Shown here: positions 47,000 to 55,382 of the stretch, one piece after another
Layout of the letters: each line of letters opens with the position of its first letter
Position numbering within the stretch: the first letter of the stretch is position 1
Assembly: GCF_023061285.1 (NCBI RefSeq)
Contig: NZ_JAKGAM010000002.1
Span: 330,576 to 394,575 of the forward strand
Origin: Chromohalobacter nigrandesensis
GTDB taxonomy: Bacteria; Pseudomonadota; Gammaproteobacteria; Pseudomonadales; Halomonadaceae
DNA length: 64,000 nucleotides
Direction of reading: 5' to 3'
Program-made: the position numbers and the translations under genes
Notes under the pieces: generated by a model
What the model was told of the DNA's origin: nothing
Databases searched by the model: none
Seen by the model: the letters and a program-made list of their open reading frames with translations, nothing else

Positions 47000-48658
47000 A
47001 TGCAAGGTGAATCGCTGATCGTACGCGATCTTGATATCTGTGCGACCCCGCCTGGTGAGGATGAGCTCACTATCGTCAGCCAGATCAGTTTCGCGCTTAA
47101 GCCAGGCGAGGTGATGTCTCTAATTGGTGAGTCCGGTTCAGGCAAAACCACCATTGCGCTGGCCATGATGGGCTATGCCCGGCGTGGCTGTCGGATCGCC
47201 GGGGGCAGCGTGCAGTTGGGAGAGACCGACATACTCACCCTCTCTGCGGTGGAAACCCGCGCGTTGCGCGGCCACCGGGTGACCTACATCGCCCAAAGCG
47301 CTGCGGCAGCCTTCAACCCCTCGCGCCGCCTAATGGATCAGGTCATCGAAGGCGCGCTTATCCATGGCGTTATGGATCGACAGCAAGCGCAGCAGAAAGC
47401 CATTCAACTGTTTGGCGAGCTGGCCCTGCCCGACCCGGAACATATCGGCGACCGATACCCCCACCAGGTCTCCGGGGGCCAACTACAGCGCCTTATGGCC
47501 GCCATGGCCTTGATTACCGATCCCGCGCTGGTGATTCTGGATGAACCGACCACCGCACTGGATGTGACCACTCAGGTCGATGTGCTGCGGGCCTTCAAAC
47601 GCGTTATGCGCGAGCGGGGCACCACGGCGCTGTATGTCTCCCATGACCTTGCCGTGGTGGCCCAGATTGCCGATCACGTGCTGGTGCTACAAGCCGGGGA
47701 GGAGCAGGAGCAAGGGGCCATTGGGCAAATCCTGGACAATCCGGGCCATGCCTACACGCGAAGCTTATTGGCGGCGGCGCGTCCGGAGGCCCGCACGCCC
47801 TCCGGCCCTCAGTCCAGCGGCGACGAACTGTTGCGTATCGATGATCTTCAAGTGGGCTATGGGCGCTGTGATCGCAATGGGCTGCCGAATAATGTCGTGC
47901 TGGATCATATCCAACTGCGCATTGATCGCGGCCAGACGTTAGGCGTGATTGGTGAATCCGGCTCAGGCAAATCAACGCTTGCCCGGGCAGTCGCTGGTCT
48001 GGTGGCACCGTCACGGGGTGAAGTTCAGTTCAATTGCCGTGAGCTACCGCCGACGCTGCGAGGACGCACACCCGACCAGTTTCGGCGTATCCAGATCGTC
48101 TTCCAGAGCGCCGACAATGCACTCAACCCCGCCCACTCGGTTAGGCGGCTGCTCAACCGCCCGCTGGAAACCTATTTTCAGATGAGCCGCGATGCCCGAC
48201 AGCGACGGGTCGAAGAGTTGATGGACTTGGTCAAACTGCCGCGCACGCTGCTCGACCGCAAGCCCAGCGGGCTATCGGGTGGCCAGAAGCAGCGCGTCAA
48301 TCTCGCCCGGGCGCTGGCCGCAGAACCCGACCTGATTCTCTGCGATGAAGTGACTTCGGCGTTAGATACCGTGGTGGGCGCCGCCATTCTCGAACTGCTG
48401 GCCGAACTGCGCCGTGAACTGGGCGTCGCCTACCTGTTTATCAGCCACGATATCTCGACGGTACGCTCGCTGTGCGATGACGTCATGGTGCTTTACCAGG
48501 GGGAATGTGTGGAGTTCGGCCCTTGCAGCACAGTTCTCAGCCAGCCACAGCACGACTATACCCGCAAGCTGATCGGCTCGGTGCCTGAACTCCAGCCTGG
48601 CTGGCTTGAGGGGTGCCAATGGTCGACCCATACGCAGCCGTCAACCGCGCCCGTTTAA
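47000..48658 (+). CDS. Double ABC ATPase (fused DppD-DppF type)
   Basis: The 552-residue protein has two complete nucleotide-binding domains. Walker A is GESGSGKTT (43-51) and GESGSGKST (about 318). The first signature is VSGGQLQRL with DEPTTALD; the second is LSGGQKQRVNLARAL with CDEVTSALDT. This fused form is like GsiA or YejF, so one polypeptide powers the importer. The second domain's Walker B has DEVTS in place of DEPTS. It begins right after DppC and closes the four-gene ABC operon. Confidence 0.92.
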   Translation: MQGESLIVRDLDICATPPGEDELTIVSQISFALKPGEVMSLIGESGSGKTTIALAMMGYARRGCRIAGGSVQLGETDILTLSAVETRALRGHRVTYIAQSAAAAFNPSRRLMDQVIEGALIHGVMDRQQAQQKAIQLFGELALPDPEHIGDRYPHQVSGGQLQRLMAAMALITDPALVILDEPTTALDVTTQVDVLRAFKRVMRERGTTALYVSHDLAVVAQIADHVLVLQAGEEQEQGAIGQILDNPGHAYTRSLLAAARPEARTPSGPQSSGDELLRIDDLQVGYGRCDRNGLPNNVVLDHIQLRIDRGQTLGVIGESGSGKSTLARAVAGLVAPSRGEVQFNCRELPPTLRGRTPDQFRRIQIVFQSADNALNPAHSVRRLLNRPLETYFQMSRDARQRRVEELMDLVKLPRTLLDRKPSGLSGGQKQRVNLARALAAEPDLILCDEVTSALDTVVGAAILELLAELRRELGVAYLFISHDISTVRSLCDDVMVLYQGECVEFGPCSTVLSQPQHDYTRKLIGSVPELQPGWLEGCQWSTHTQPSTAPV

Positions 48659-48724
48659 CCACTAGCTCTATTGATGTTCCAGACCGATTGATGACCTAGC
48701 CCTATTAATGACATGGAGAAAAGC

Positions 48725-50185
48725 ATGCCGACGCTGCCCCTCAATGACAGTGACCTGCTACGCGAGCAGGCCTTTATCAACGCACAATGGTGCGACGCCG
48801 ACGATGCGGCCACGCTGACCGTCACCAACCCCGCCACCGGCGAAGCGCTGGCTAGCGTACCCAGCATGAGTGCCAGCGAAACCCGCCGGGCAATCGAAGC
48901 CGCCGAAGCGGCGTGGCCCGCCTGGCGTGCCCGCACAGCGGCAGACCGCGCGGCACTGCTGGAGCGCTGGCATGCGCTGATACTGGAAAACAGCGAGGAT
49001 CTTGCGGTATTGATGACCCTGGAACAGGGCAAGCCCCTCAGCGAAGCGCGTGGGGAAACCCAGTACGGCGCGAGTTTTATCAAGTGGTTTGCTGAAGAGG
49101 CACGCCGCGCCTACGGCGAGACCATCCCCGCCCCCAACGCGGATCGTCGCATTGTGATCCTCAAACAGCCGGTGGGCGTGTGCGGTGCGATTACGCCCTG
49201 GAACTTCCCCATCGCCATGATTACCCGCAAGTGCGCCCCGGCGCTGGCGGCGGGGTGCCCGATTGTCATCAAACCGTCGGAGCTGACGCCGCTGTCAGCA
49301 CTGGCCTTGGCAGTACTTGCGGAGCGTGCGGGCTTCCCCTCCGGCGTAGTGAATATCGTCACCGGGTTGCCTGAAGGGATTGGTGGCGAACTGACCTCCA
49401 ACCCCACCGTGCGCAAGCTCTCGTTCACCGGCTCAACCCGGGTGGGCAGCCTGCTGATGCGCCAGAGCGCCGACGATATCAAGCGTCTCAGCCTGGAGTT
49501 GGGCGGCAATGCCCCGCTGATCGTGTTTGACGATGCCGACCTGGAACTGGCGGTGGCCGGTGCCATGGCGAGCAAGTTCCGTAATGCCGGTCAGACCTGC
49601 GTTTGCGCTAACCGCATTCTGGTTCAATCCGGCATTCATGACCGCTTTGTGGCCCGCTTGGCGACGGAAATCGAGGCGTTGCGCTGTGGCGACGGCATGG
49701 AGGAAGGCACCACTATCGGTCCACTGATCAATGACCAGGCGGTGAGCAAAGTCGCCCGCCATCTCGATGACGCCTTGTCCCATGGTGCTGAACGGGTGCT
49801 CGGCGATGTACCCAGTGGTCAGGATCGCTTTGTGGCGCCGGTACTGCTCACCAAGGTAACCGAAGCCATGCTGGTCACCCAGGAGGAAACCTTTGGCCCC
49901 GTCGCCCCCATTATGCAATTTGACAGCGAAGAAGACGCTATTCGTATTGCCAACGCGACGCCCTTTGGGCTAGCCGCCTACTTCTTCACCGAAAGCGTGC
50001 GCCGGGCCTGGCGGGTCGGCGAAGCGCTGGAGTTCGGCATGGTCGGTCTCAACACCGGTTCTATCTCAATGGAAGTAGCGCCGTTTGGTGGCATGAAACA
50101 GTCTGGGCTGGGCCGTGAAGGCTCCCACCAAGGCCTGGACGAGTACCTGGAAGAGAAAGCGTTTCATATGGGCGGGCTTAACTGA
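48725..50185 (+). CDS. NAD(P)-dependent semialdehyde dehydrogenase, GabD type
   Basis: The 486-residue ALDH has C292 (GQTCVCANR, the SSADH-type Cys pair C292 and C294), the Glu in LELGGNAPLIV and NPATGEALASVP near the N-terminus. All are typical of succinate-semialdehyde dehydrogenase. GGAG stands seven bases before ATG 48725; the in-frame ATG at 48713 is less likely. With the GabT-like transaminase it can turn a gamma-amino acid into succinate or a similar diacid. It is 66 bases after the ATPase and ends at a hairpin. Confidence 0.88.
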   Translation: MPTLPLNDSDLLREQAFINAQWCDADDAATLTVTNPATGEALASVPSMSASETRRAIEAAEAAWPAWRARTAADRAALLERWHALILENSEDLAVLMTLEQGKPLSEARGETQYGASFIKWFAEEARRAYGETIPAPNADRRIVILKQPVGVCGAITPWNFPIAMITRKCAPALAAGCPIVIKPSELTPLSALALAVLAERAGFPSGVVNIVTGLPEGIGGELTSNPTVRKLSFTGSTRVGSLLMRQSADDIKRLSLELGGNAPLIVFDDADLELAVAGAMASKFRNAGQTCVCANRILVQSGIHDRFVARLATEIEALRCGDGMEEGTTIGPLINDQAVSKVARHLDDALSHGAERVLGDVPSGQDRFVAPVLLTKVTEAMLVTQEETFGPVAPIMQFDSEEDAIRIANATPFGLAAYFFTESVRRAWRVGEALEFGMVGLNTGSISMEVAPFGGMKQSGLGREGSHQGLDEYLEEKAFHMGGLN

Positions 50186-50212
50186 CGCGGACATAACTAA
50201 CACCGACATAAC

Positions 50213-50249
50213 CCCACTCGCTAGCCGATACCCAAGTCAAGCGAGTGGG
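50213..50249. terminator. Hairpin between convergent GabD-type and hydroxyacid dehydrogenase genes
   Basis: A perfect 10-base stem CCCACTCGCT / AGCGAGTGGG with a 17-base loop. No T-run is present, so its strength is uncertain; the convergent position supports a terminator role. Confidence 0.6.
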
Positions 50250-50274
50250 AAACGTTAGTGAAATGGTAGCGACC

Positions 50275-51201
50275 CTAGTAGCCACGCTGCAGATCGACAC
50301 GGCCAATCATTGGCTCTCCGTGCTGATAACGACGCAGATTGTCCAGCAGTACGGGAAAGGCGCTATCCGGCTGGGTCATCGCAGCAACATGCGGCGTTAG
50401 CAAAATCCGCTCGTCTTGCCAGAAGGGATGGTCATCGGCGGGTGGTTCTTCGCTCAACACGTCCAGCACCGCAGCACTCAGTTGCCCCTCGTCAAGGGCT
50501 TGCGTCAAATCGTGGTCAACCAGGTGCTCGCCACGGCCAATGTTGATCAAGGCCGCACCTTCGGGCAGGCGCGTAAAAAGATCTCTGTTGAGAATACCGC
50601 GGGTGGCGCCGGTCAGCGGCAACACGCAGATCACAATATCGCTTTCAGCAAGGAAGCCATCCAGCGCTGCCTGACCACTGTGGCAGTGAACATTCGCCAC
50701 CTGTTTTGGCGAACGCGACCAACCGTGCACGTCAAAACCGTAACCTGCCAGATGGGTCGCGATGGCGCAGCCAAGCTGGCCTAAACCGAGTATACCGATA
50801 CGTCGTTTTTCAGTAGGCACAAGCATATGCGCCTGCCATTTTCCCTCGCGCTGCTGGCGCACATAGTCGCCCATGCGGCGGTGCAACCACAGTGTGGCGA
50901 AGGTGGCGTACTCAATCATGCCACGCTCAATGGCGGGGTCGAGCATCCGCACGACCGGCAGTTCTGGAGGCAGTGCGTCAAAATCAAACTGATCGACACC
51001 TGCGGACGTGGCAAACAGCACCTCAAGGGAGGGCAGGCACGCCATGATGTTTTCCGGGGGCTGCCACGCCAATAAATAGCGAATCTCATTAGGGGCGCCA
51101 ATATCGGGCCATTGGCGGAACTCAATATCAGGCGCGTGTTGGGCAAAAAGTTCTTTCCACCGGGCGCCGCGCACCGGGTCAGATTTATACAGCAGTGCCA
51201 T
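50275..51201 (-). CDS. D-2-hydroxyacid dehydrogenase, GhrA-like
   Basis: The 308-residue protein has the cofactor fold GILGLGQLG (about 136-144), the catalytic Arg in INIGRGEHLVD, Glu in SEEPP and His in LTPHVAAMT. It resembles glyoxylate/hydroxypyruvate reductase A, which reduces 2-keto acids. GGAGG precedes ATG 51201. It is convergent to the GabD-type gene and divergent from the transaminase, with 336 bases between. It may remove a keto acid made by the oxidases or transaminase. Confidence 0.87.
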   Translation of the reverse strand: MALLYKSDPVRGARWKELFAQHAPDIEFRQWPDIGAPNEIRYLLAWQPPENIMACLPSLEVLFATSAGVDQFDFDALPPELPVVRMLDPAIERGMIEYATFATLWLHRRMGDYVRQQREGKWQAHMLVPTEKRRIGILGLGQLGCAIATHLAGYGFDVHGWSRSPKQVANVHCHSGQAALDGFLAESDIVICVLPLTGATRGILNRDLFTRLPEGAALINIGRGEHLVDHDLTQALDEGQLSAAVLDVLSEEPPADDHPFWQDERILLTPHVAAMTQPDSAFPVLLDNLRRYQHGEPMIGRVDLQRGY

Positions 51202-51537
51202 AGCAGCGCCTCCTTAGCTAAAACTTCATCCTACGATGGTCTGAGAGGCAGTGGATACCGTTTTGGCGGTGATGAAGCGAAGCCATGCGCCTAAATCCGC
51301 GCTTAAGACGCAGATTACACTGCGTTCCCCCATGATAGTGAGTCATGCCGCACAAGCTGGAAAATACGAAGGATTATGCGGTTGCCGACGTTATACCAAG
51401 CGTATCTCGTTTGCGAACAGCGGTAAGCTCAAAACGTATTAGTGTTGGCGCTCGCGCTCCGCGTTCTGCCAGCGGCGCCAACACACCACAACATGAAAAT
51501 CGTGACTATAACGTGACTATGTTCAAGGAGCCCGCAG
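51202..51537. other. Divergent intergenic region between hydroxyacid dehydrogenase and transaminase
   Basis: The 336-base gap holds the two divergent promoters. Bases 51540 back to 51526 include an AAGGAG ribosome site for the transaminase. No convincing palindrome or coding frame with family resemblance was found. Confidence 0.5.
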
Positions 51538-52830
51538 ATGAATACCGACGTCCACCCTTCCCACGCGATGCTAAGCCAGCGCGAGCAGCGCATTCCCCGC
51601 GGTGTGGTGAACGCCCACCCTATTGTCATTTCCCATGCCCGCGGCAGCGAAATCTATGACGTCGACGGCAATCGCTATTTGGATTTTGTAGGGGGTATCG
51701 GCGTGCTCAATGTCGGCCACAATCACCCACGGGTGGTGGCGGCGGTTCAGGCCCAGGTGGAACGTATTTCCCATATGAGCTTCCAGGTAGCTGCCTACCC
51801 TGGCTATATAGAACTCGCGCATAAGCTGGCCCAGTTGGTCGGCGGTGACAACGCCTACCAAAGCGTGCTCTTTACCTCCGGTGCTGAAGCGGTGGAAAAC
51901 GCCATCAAAATTGCCCGCGCCCATACAGGGCGCCCCAACGTGATTGCCTTTCGCGGCGGCTTTCATGGGCGCACGCTGCTGGGCACCACGCTTACCGGCA
52001 TGAGCCAGCCCTATCGACAAAATTTTGGCCCTTTTGCCACTGCTATTCACCACGTGAGCTACCCGGATGCGCTGCGGGGCGTCAGCAATGAGGACGTACT
52101 TGCCGAGCTGGACACCCTATTCACCACGGAAGTCGTCCCCGACCAGGTCGCCGCTATCCTGATCGAGCCCGTACAGGGTGATGGTGGCTTCCTGCCGGCG
52201 CCGGTCGAGTTTATGCAGGCACTTCGCGCATTGACTGAACGCCACGGCATTGTGCTCATCGCCGATGAAATTCAGACCGGCTTCGGGCGCACGGGCAAGA
52301 TGTTTGGCTTTGAACACAGCAATATCCAGCCTGACCTGGTCACTGTCGCTAAAAGCCTGGGCGGGGGCCTGCCAATCTCAGGTGTTGTTGGGCGTACCGA
52401 GATGATGCAATCGCCTTCTCCAGGTGGGCTGGGCGGTACCTATGGCGGCAGTGCGCTGAGCTGTGCGGCGGCACTGGCGGTGCTGGATATTTTTGCCGAT
52501 GAGCAACTGCTTGAACGTGGTATCGCCATGGGCAAACGCCTGGAAACAGGATTGCGCCAGTTGCAAGCCAAGCACCCTTTGATTGCCGACGTACGCGGGC
52601 AAGGCCCGATGCTTGCCATCGAGCTTCTCAACGGCCCGCGGGCTACACCTGAAGACGCCGCCCTTGTGCAACAGGTCATCGATCACTGTCGTGCAGCGGG
52701 TTTGCTGGTGATCAAGTGCGGTGTTCACCGCAATGTTATTCGCTTCCTGGCGCCACTGAACACAAGCGACGAACAAACCGACGAAGCAATGGCGATTTTA
52801 GACAACGCATTATCGAACACCACTCACTAA
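51538..52830 (+). CDS. Class III aminotransferase, GabT type (4-aminobutyrate/omega-amino acid)
   Basis: The 430-residue PLP enzyme has K272 (TVAKSLGGGLP) for the Schiff base, the Asp of IADEIQTGFGRTG and the PLP-phosphate region TSGAEAVENAIKIARA. It closely resembles 4-aminobutyrate:2-oxoglutarate aminotransferases. With the GabD-type dehydrogenase it completes a gamma-amino acid to dicarboxylate route. It is followed after 31 bases by the HAD gene and then the Lrp regulator on the same strand. Confidence 0.9.
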   Translation: MNTDVHPSHAMLSQREQRIPRGVVNAHPIVISHARGSEIYDVDGNRYLDFVGGIGVLNVGHNHPRVVAAVQAQVERISHMSFQVAAYPGYIELAHKLAQLVGGDNAYQSVLFTSGAEAVENAIKIARAHTGRPNVIAFRGGFHGRTLLGTTLTGMSQPYRQNFGPFATAIHHVSYPDALRGVSNEDVLAELDTLFTTEVVPDQVAAILIEPVQGDGGFLPAPVEFMQALRALTERHGIVLIADEIQTGFGRTGKMFGFEHSNIQPDLVTVAKSLGGGLPISGVVGRTEMMQSPSPGGLGGTYGGSALSCAAALAVLDIFADEQLLERGIAMGKRLETGLRQLQAKHPLIADVRGQGPMLAIELLNGPRATPEDAALVQQVIDHCRAAGLLVIKCGVHRNVIRFLAPLNTSDEQTDEAMAILDNALSNTTH

Positions 52831-52861
52831 TTCATCGCCAACGCCAGGAGAGCAGGACGTC

Positions 52862-53506
52862 ATGCAATTGACCGACTATACGACGCTATGTATGGATGCC
52901 CATGGCGTGCTGATTAATCGTGATAGAGATATTGTGCGGGGCCTATCGCCACTGTTAGCGTTGATGCCTACCCCGCCACCGCAGGAGCAGGTATTAGCAG
53001 ACTATGTGCAGGCACTGCATGAACTCACGGATGAGCAGATGGGTGCCGTTTCGGCGCACTGCACTGTCTACCGTGCACTGGCCAACCGCTGGGGGCTGGA
53101 GGCGGATTGGCAAGAAGGGATTGAGTTTGCCAGCTCACTTGGCTTTGGCTCACTTTATGAAGATGCCCCTGGCGCTATCCACTATCTGCGCAAGTTCTAT
53201 AAACTCAGAGTGGTGACGTCCCTCAATGAGCAGGAGTTCTTTGCGTTTAATCAGCGCATAGGCCTTTCAGCTAATGAGCGGCTCACCACTGGCAGCTTTG
53301 TAGCCGCACGTGCCAAGCTTCGGGAGATGGAGGCAGATAGCCTGGTTCTGCTCTTAACCGCTGGCCCCGCCTCGGTAAATAGTCATGGGGGGCACTGCCG
53401 TATCACGCGCAGTGCCAAAGCTGACCGACCGCAAACGCAGGTGTGTATCTCGCTTAGCGACTTTATTTATCAACACCAGCTTGCTCTACGCGGCGAATTG
53501 CTTTAG
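52862..53506 (+). CDS. HAD-superfamily hydrolase
   Basis: The 214-residue protein has the first-motif nucleophile in CMDAHGVLINRDRD (D12) and a helical cap. VVTSLNEQEF is the second motif and a Lys (AAARAKLREME region) a possible third. The terminal Asp motif LLLTAGPASVNSHG is weak: usual VGDxxxD is not seen. The enzyme is probably active on a phosphate ester or halo-acid type bond, but the weak fourth motif leaves this open. An AGGAG site precedes the ATG. It is distinct from the dehalogenase-II gene at 41278. Confidence 0.75.
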   Translation: MQLTDYTTLCMDAHGVLINRDRDIVRGLSPLLALMPTPPPQEQVLADYVQALHELTDEQMGAVSAHCTVYRALANRWGLEADWQEGIEFASSLGFGSLYEDAPGAIHYLRKFYKLRVVTSLNEQEFFAFNQRIGLSANERLTTGSFVAARAKLREMEADSLVLLLTAGPASVNSHGGHCRITRSAKADRPQTQVCISLSDFIYQHQLALRGELL

Positions 53507-53530
53507 ACAAAGGTATGAGTTCAAATCAAC

Positions 53531-53548
53531 GGGGCGTTTTACCGCCCC
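53531..53548. terminator. Short hairpin between HAD and Lrp genes
   Basis: GGGGCG / CGCCCC with a TTTTAC loop. It lies 24 bases after the HAD stop and about 20 bases before the Lrp start, without a trailing T-run. Confidence 0.4.
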
Positions 53549-53569
53549 CTAACAAGCAAAGGACTTTGC

Positions 53570-54058
53570 ATGGTGGCTAGCGTTCGTCTTGACCGTATCG
53601 ACATCAATATTCTTGTTCAGCTTCAAGCAGATGGCAGAATGACCAATGTCCATTTGGCCGATGCTGTCGGGCTATCCCCCAGCCCCTGCCTACAGCGAGT
53701 CAAGCGACTAGAAGCCGCTGGCTATATCACTTCCTTTCAAGCCCGCCTCAATCTAGCGAAAATGATGGAGAGCGTGACCGTTTTTACAGAGGTCACACTA
53801 TCGGATCACCACCGGGAAGATTTTTTGCGCTTTGAACAGGAAATTCGCCAGGTTGATGAAGTCATGGAGTGCCACCTTATTAGCGGCGGCTATGACTATT
53901 TACTGCGCTTTATAACCCGCAGCATTGCGCACTACCAGCAAGTCATAGAAACACTTGTCGAAAATGAAATTGGAATTGCAAAATATTTTAGCTATATTGT
54001 CATAAAGACCCCCATTAACAAAGAACAACTACCACTACGAGAACTAATGAAAGGCTAA
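53570..54058 (+). CDS. Lrp/AsnC-family regulator of the catabolic island
   Basis: The 162-residue protein has a winged helix (about 6-65; NVHLADAVGLSPSPCLQRVKR, shown as LSPSPCLQRVKRLE) and a RAM domain with GGYDYLLRF (about 70-150). It resembles Lrp/BkdR/DoeX-type local regulators more than the regulator at 27601. AAAGGA precedes the ATG. It is the last intact gene of the island and probably controls the transaminase and the other operons in response to an amino acid-like signal. Confidence 0.88.
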   Translation: MVASVRLDRIDINILVQLQADGRMTNVHLADAVGLSPSPCLQRVKRLEAAGYITSFQARLNLAKMMESVTVFTEVTLSDHHREDFLRFEQEIRQVDEVMECHLISGGYDYLLRFITRSIAHYQQVIETLVENEIGIAKYFSYIVIKTPINKEQLPLRELMKG

Positions 54059-54683
54059 AGTGCGGCTCAAATTTGATAGACACAATCTCGAGGTAAAAAA
54101 TATATAATATTGTTATTTCTTCACGCCTCATCCTAATAACATGGGATTGCCACGTAACCCAGAGACTTATTTGGCCAATATAATCTGTAGTGCCGAAGTC
54201 AGTGGTGGATCACACCCCTAGCTTGGTCGTGTCAGATCCCGGGTGATGAAATAAGTCCTACCAGATTAACTCTTCCTTTAAGGTCCAAAAAAGGAATTCA
54301 ACGAGTCCGTTTTTCTCCAGTGTATATGGCGTCGTAATTTCCTGATCGGCTCATAGATCCGCGTAGTGGTGACTGCTGAAGACGAGCCGTTGTCGAGCGT
54401 AGTGCCAGCGGTAGCTGAATGCATCCAAGAGTCTTACCAATAAATCGGTTCTCCCCCCAGCAACCTCCGCTGTTTGCCGAATAGTCAACCAAAGACACCC
54501 ATACCTACAAGGGTAGATGATTGCCCCCTAGACTGTCCTCTGCTCCTTACCACATCACACATGCACGAGATTCGTAGACCAGTAATTAGCCCAAGTAGTT
54601 TGTATTGCCCTTCACCCAAGTACGATCGGTTAGCATACAATTTTGCCCGTTACTGGGCTAGTAGTTTGTACCCAGCTTCCATT
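54059..54683. other. Decayed AT-rich region with IS fragment
   Basis: About 625 bases without an intact gene. It contains a degenerate transposase fragment (54258-54405) and a short direct repeat AGTAGTTTGTA at 54594-54604 and 54660-54670. Two small frames (54298-54498 and 54474-54728) have no recognisable product. Confidence 0.6.
54258..54405 (-). mobile_element. Degenerate IS3-type transposase (OrfB) fragment
   Basis: On the minus strand one frame reads LVFSSHHYADL (54354-54386), a TGA, then after a few codons TTPYTLEKNG and LVEFLFWTLKEELIW, ending in TAG. This matches the integrase-core end of IS3-family OrfB proteins, where the usual wording is DNG..FxS..Y, PYTPEQNG and VERFFRTLKEE. A preceding DNG sits one frame over (to 54405). 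Two stops and a frameshift show decay. The terminal inverted repeats were not found. Confidence 0.6.
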
Positions 54684-54714
54684 AAACGCCGCCGGAAATT
54701 ATTCGGCGGCGTTT
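54684..54714. terminator. Terminator next to the intact adh gene, part of the repeated element
   Basis: An 11-base stem AAACGCCGCCG / CGGCGGCGTTT with a nine-base loop is followed by TA; on the minus strand it is followed by AAT. It lies just after the stop of the minus-strand dehydrogenase and can end that transcript. Confidence 0.85.
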
Positions 54715-54737
54715 TAGTGTTCCATTGACTAACAATC
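54685..54737. repeat. Terminator element, right copy (also at 27489-27540)
   Basis: The stem, TTTTAG and ATTGACT-ACAATC are shared with the left copy; the loop differs. The shared part stops at AATC, the exact place where the adh homology in the left direct repeat (35114) begins. Confidence 0.7.
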
Positions 54738-55382
54738 AGAATTCCAGGCAGATCTTGCCGAAGTGACGCCCTGCTTCCTGGTGGCGAAACGCGTCGGCGA
54801 TCTCGTCGAGGCCGAAACGCCGGTCGATGATTGGATGGAGATCGCTGGCGTCGATGGCCCGGATCATCTCGATCTGATCGCGCCGGCTACCCACGATCAG
54901 GCCCTGCAGACGTGCCTGCTTGGCCATCAGCTTGGCGGTGGGGATCTCGCCGCCGCGTCCGGTGAGCACGCCGATCAACGAAATGTGTCCGCCGATGCGC
55001 ACGGCGTCGATGGATTGCGGCAGCGTACCCGGGCCACCCACTTCGATGACATGATCGACGCCACGGCCATCGGTGAGCGCCTTGACGCGCTTGCCCCACT
55101 CCGGCTCGGTCTTGTAGTTAAGCGTATGATCGGCGCCCAGTTCTTTCAGCCGTGCGATCTTCTCGTCCGAGGACGAGGTCGCGATCACCGTGGCGCCCAT
55201 CAGCTTGGCAAACTGCAAGGCGAAGATCGAGACGCCACCGGTGCCCAGCACCAAAACCGTGTCGCCGGCCTTGAGATTGCCGTCCACCACCAGTGCGCGC
55301 CAGGCGGTCAAGCCGGCCGTGGTCAAGGTAGCGGCTTCGGCGTGGTCGTAATCGCGCGGCGCATGGGTAAACCACGTCGTCG
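54734..55382. repeat. Direct repeat, right copy (complete) of the adh segment
   Basis: The intact counterpart of 35114-35571; the extra 191 bases (54969-55159) are present. Both copies have the same orientation, 19.6 kb apart. Confidence 0.9.

Noticed and set aside
35807..54058. Assignment of the island to ectoine degradation (doe genes)
   Set aside because: GabT-, GabD-, M20- and Lrp-type genes are present, but no M24 ectoine hydrolase gene is found and the ABC importer and flavoproteins do not fit.
54474..54728. An 84-codon frame in the decayed region
   Set aside because: No family resemblance, no ribosome site, and it runs through the terminator.
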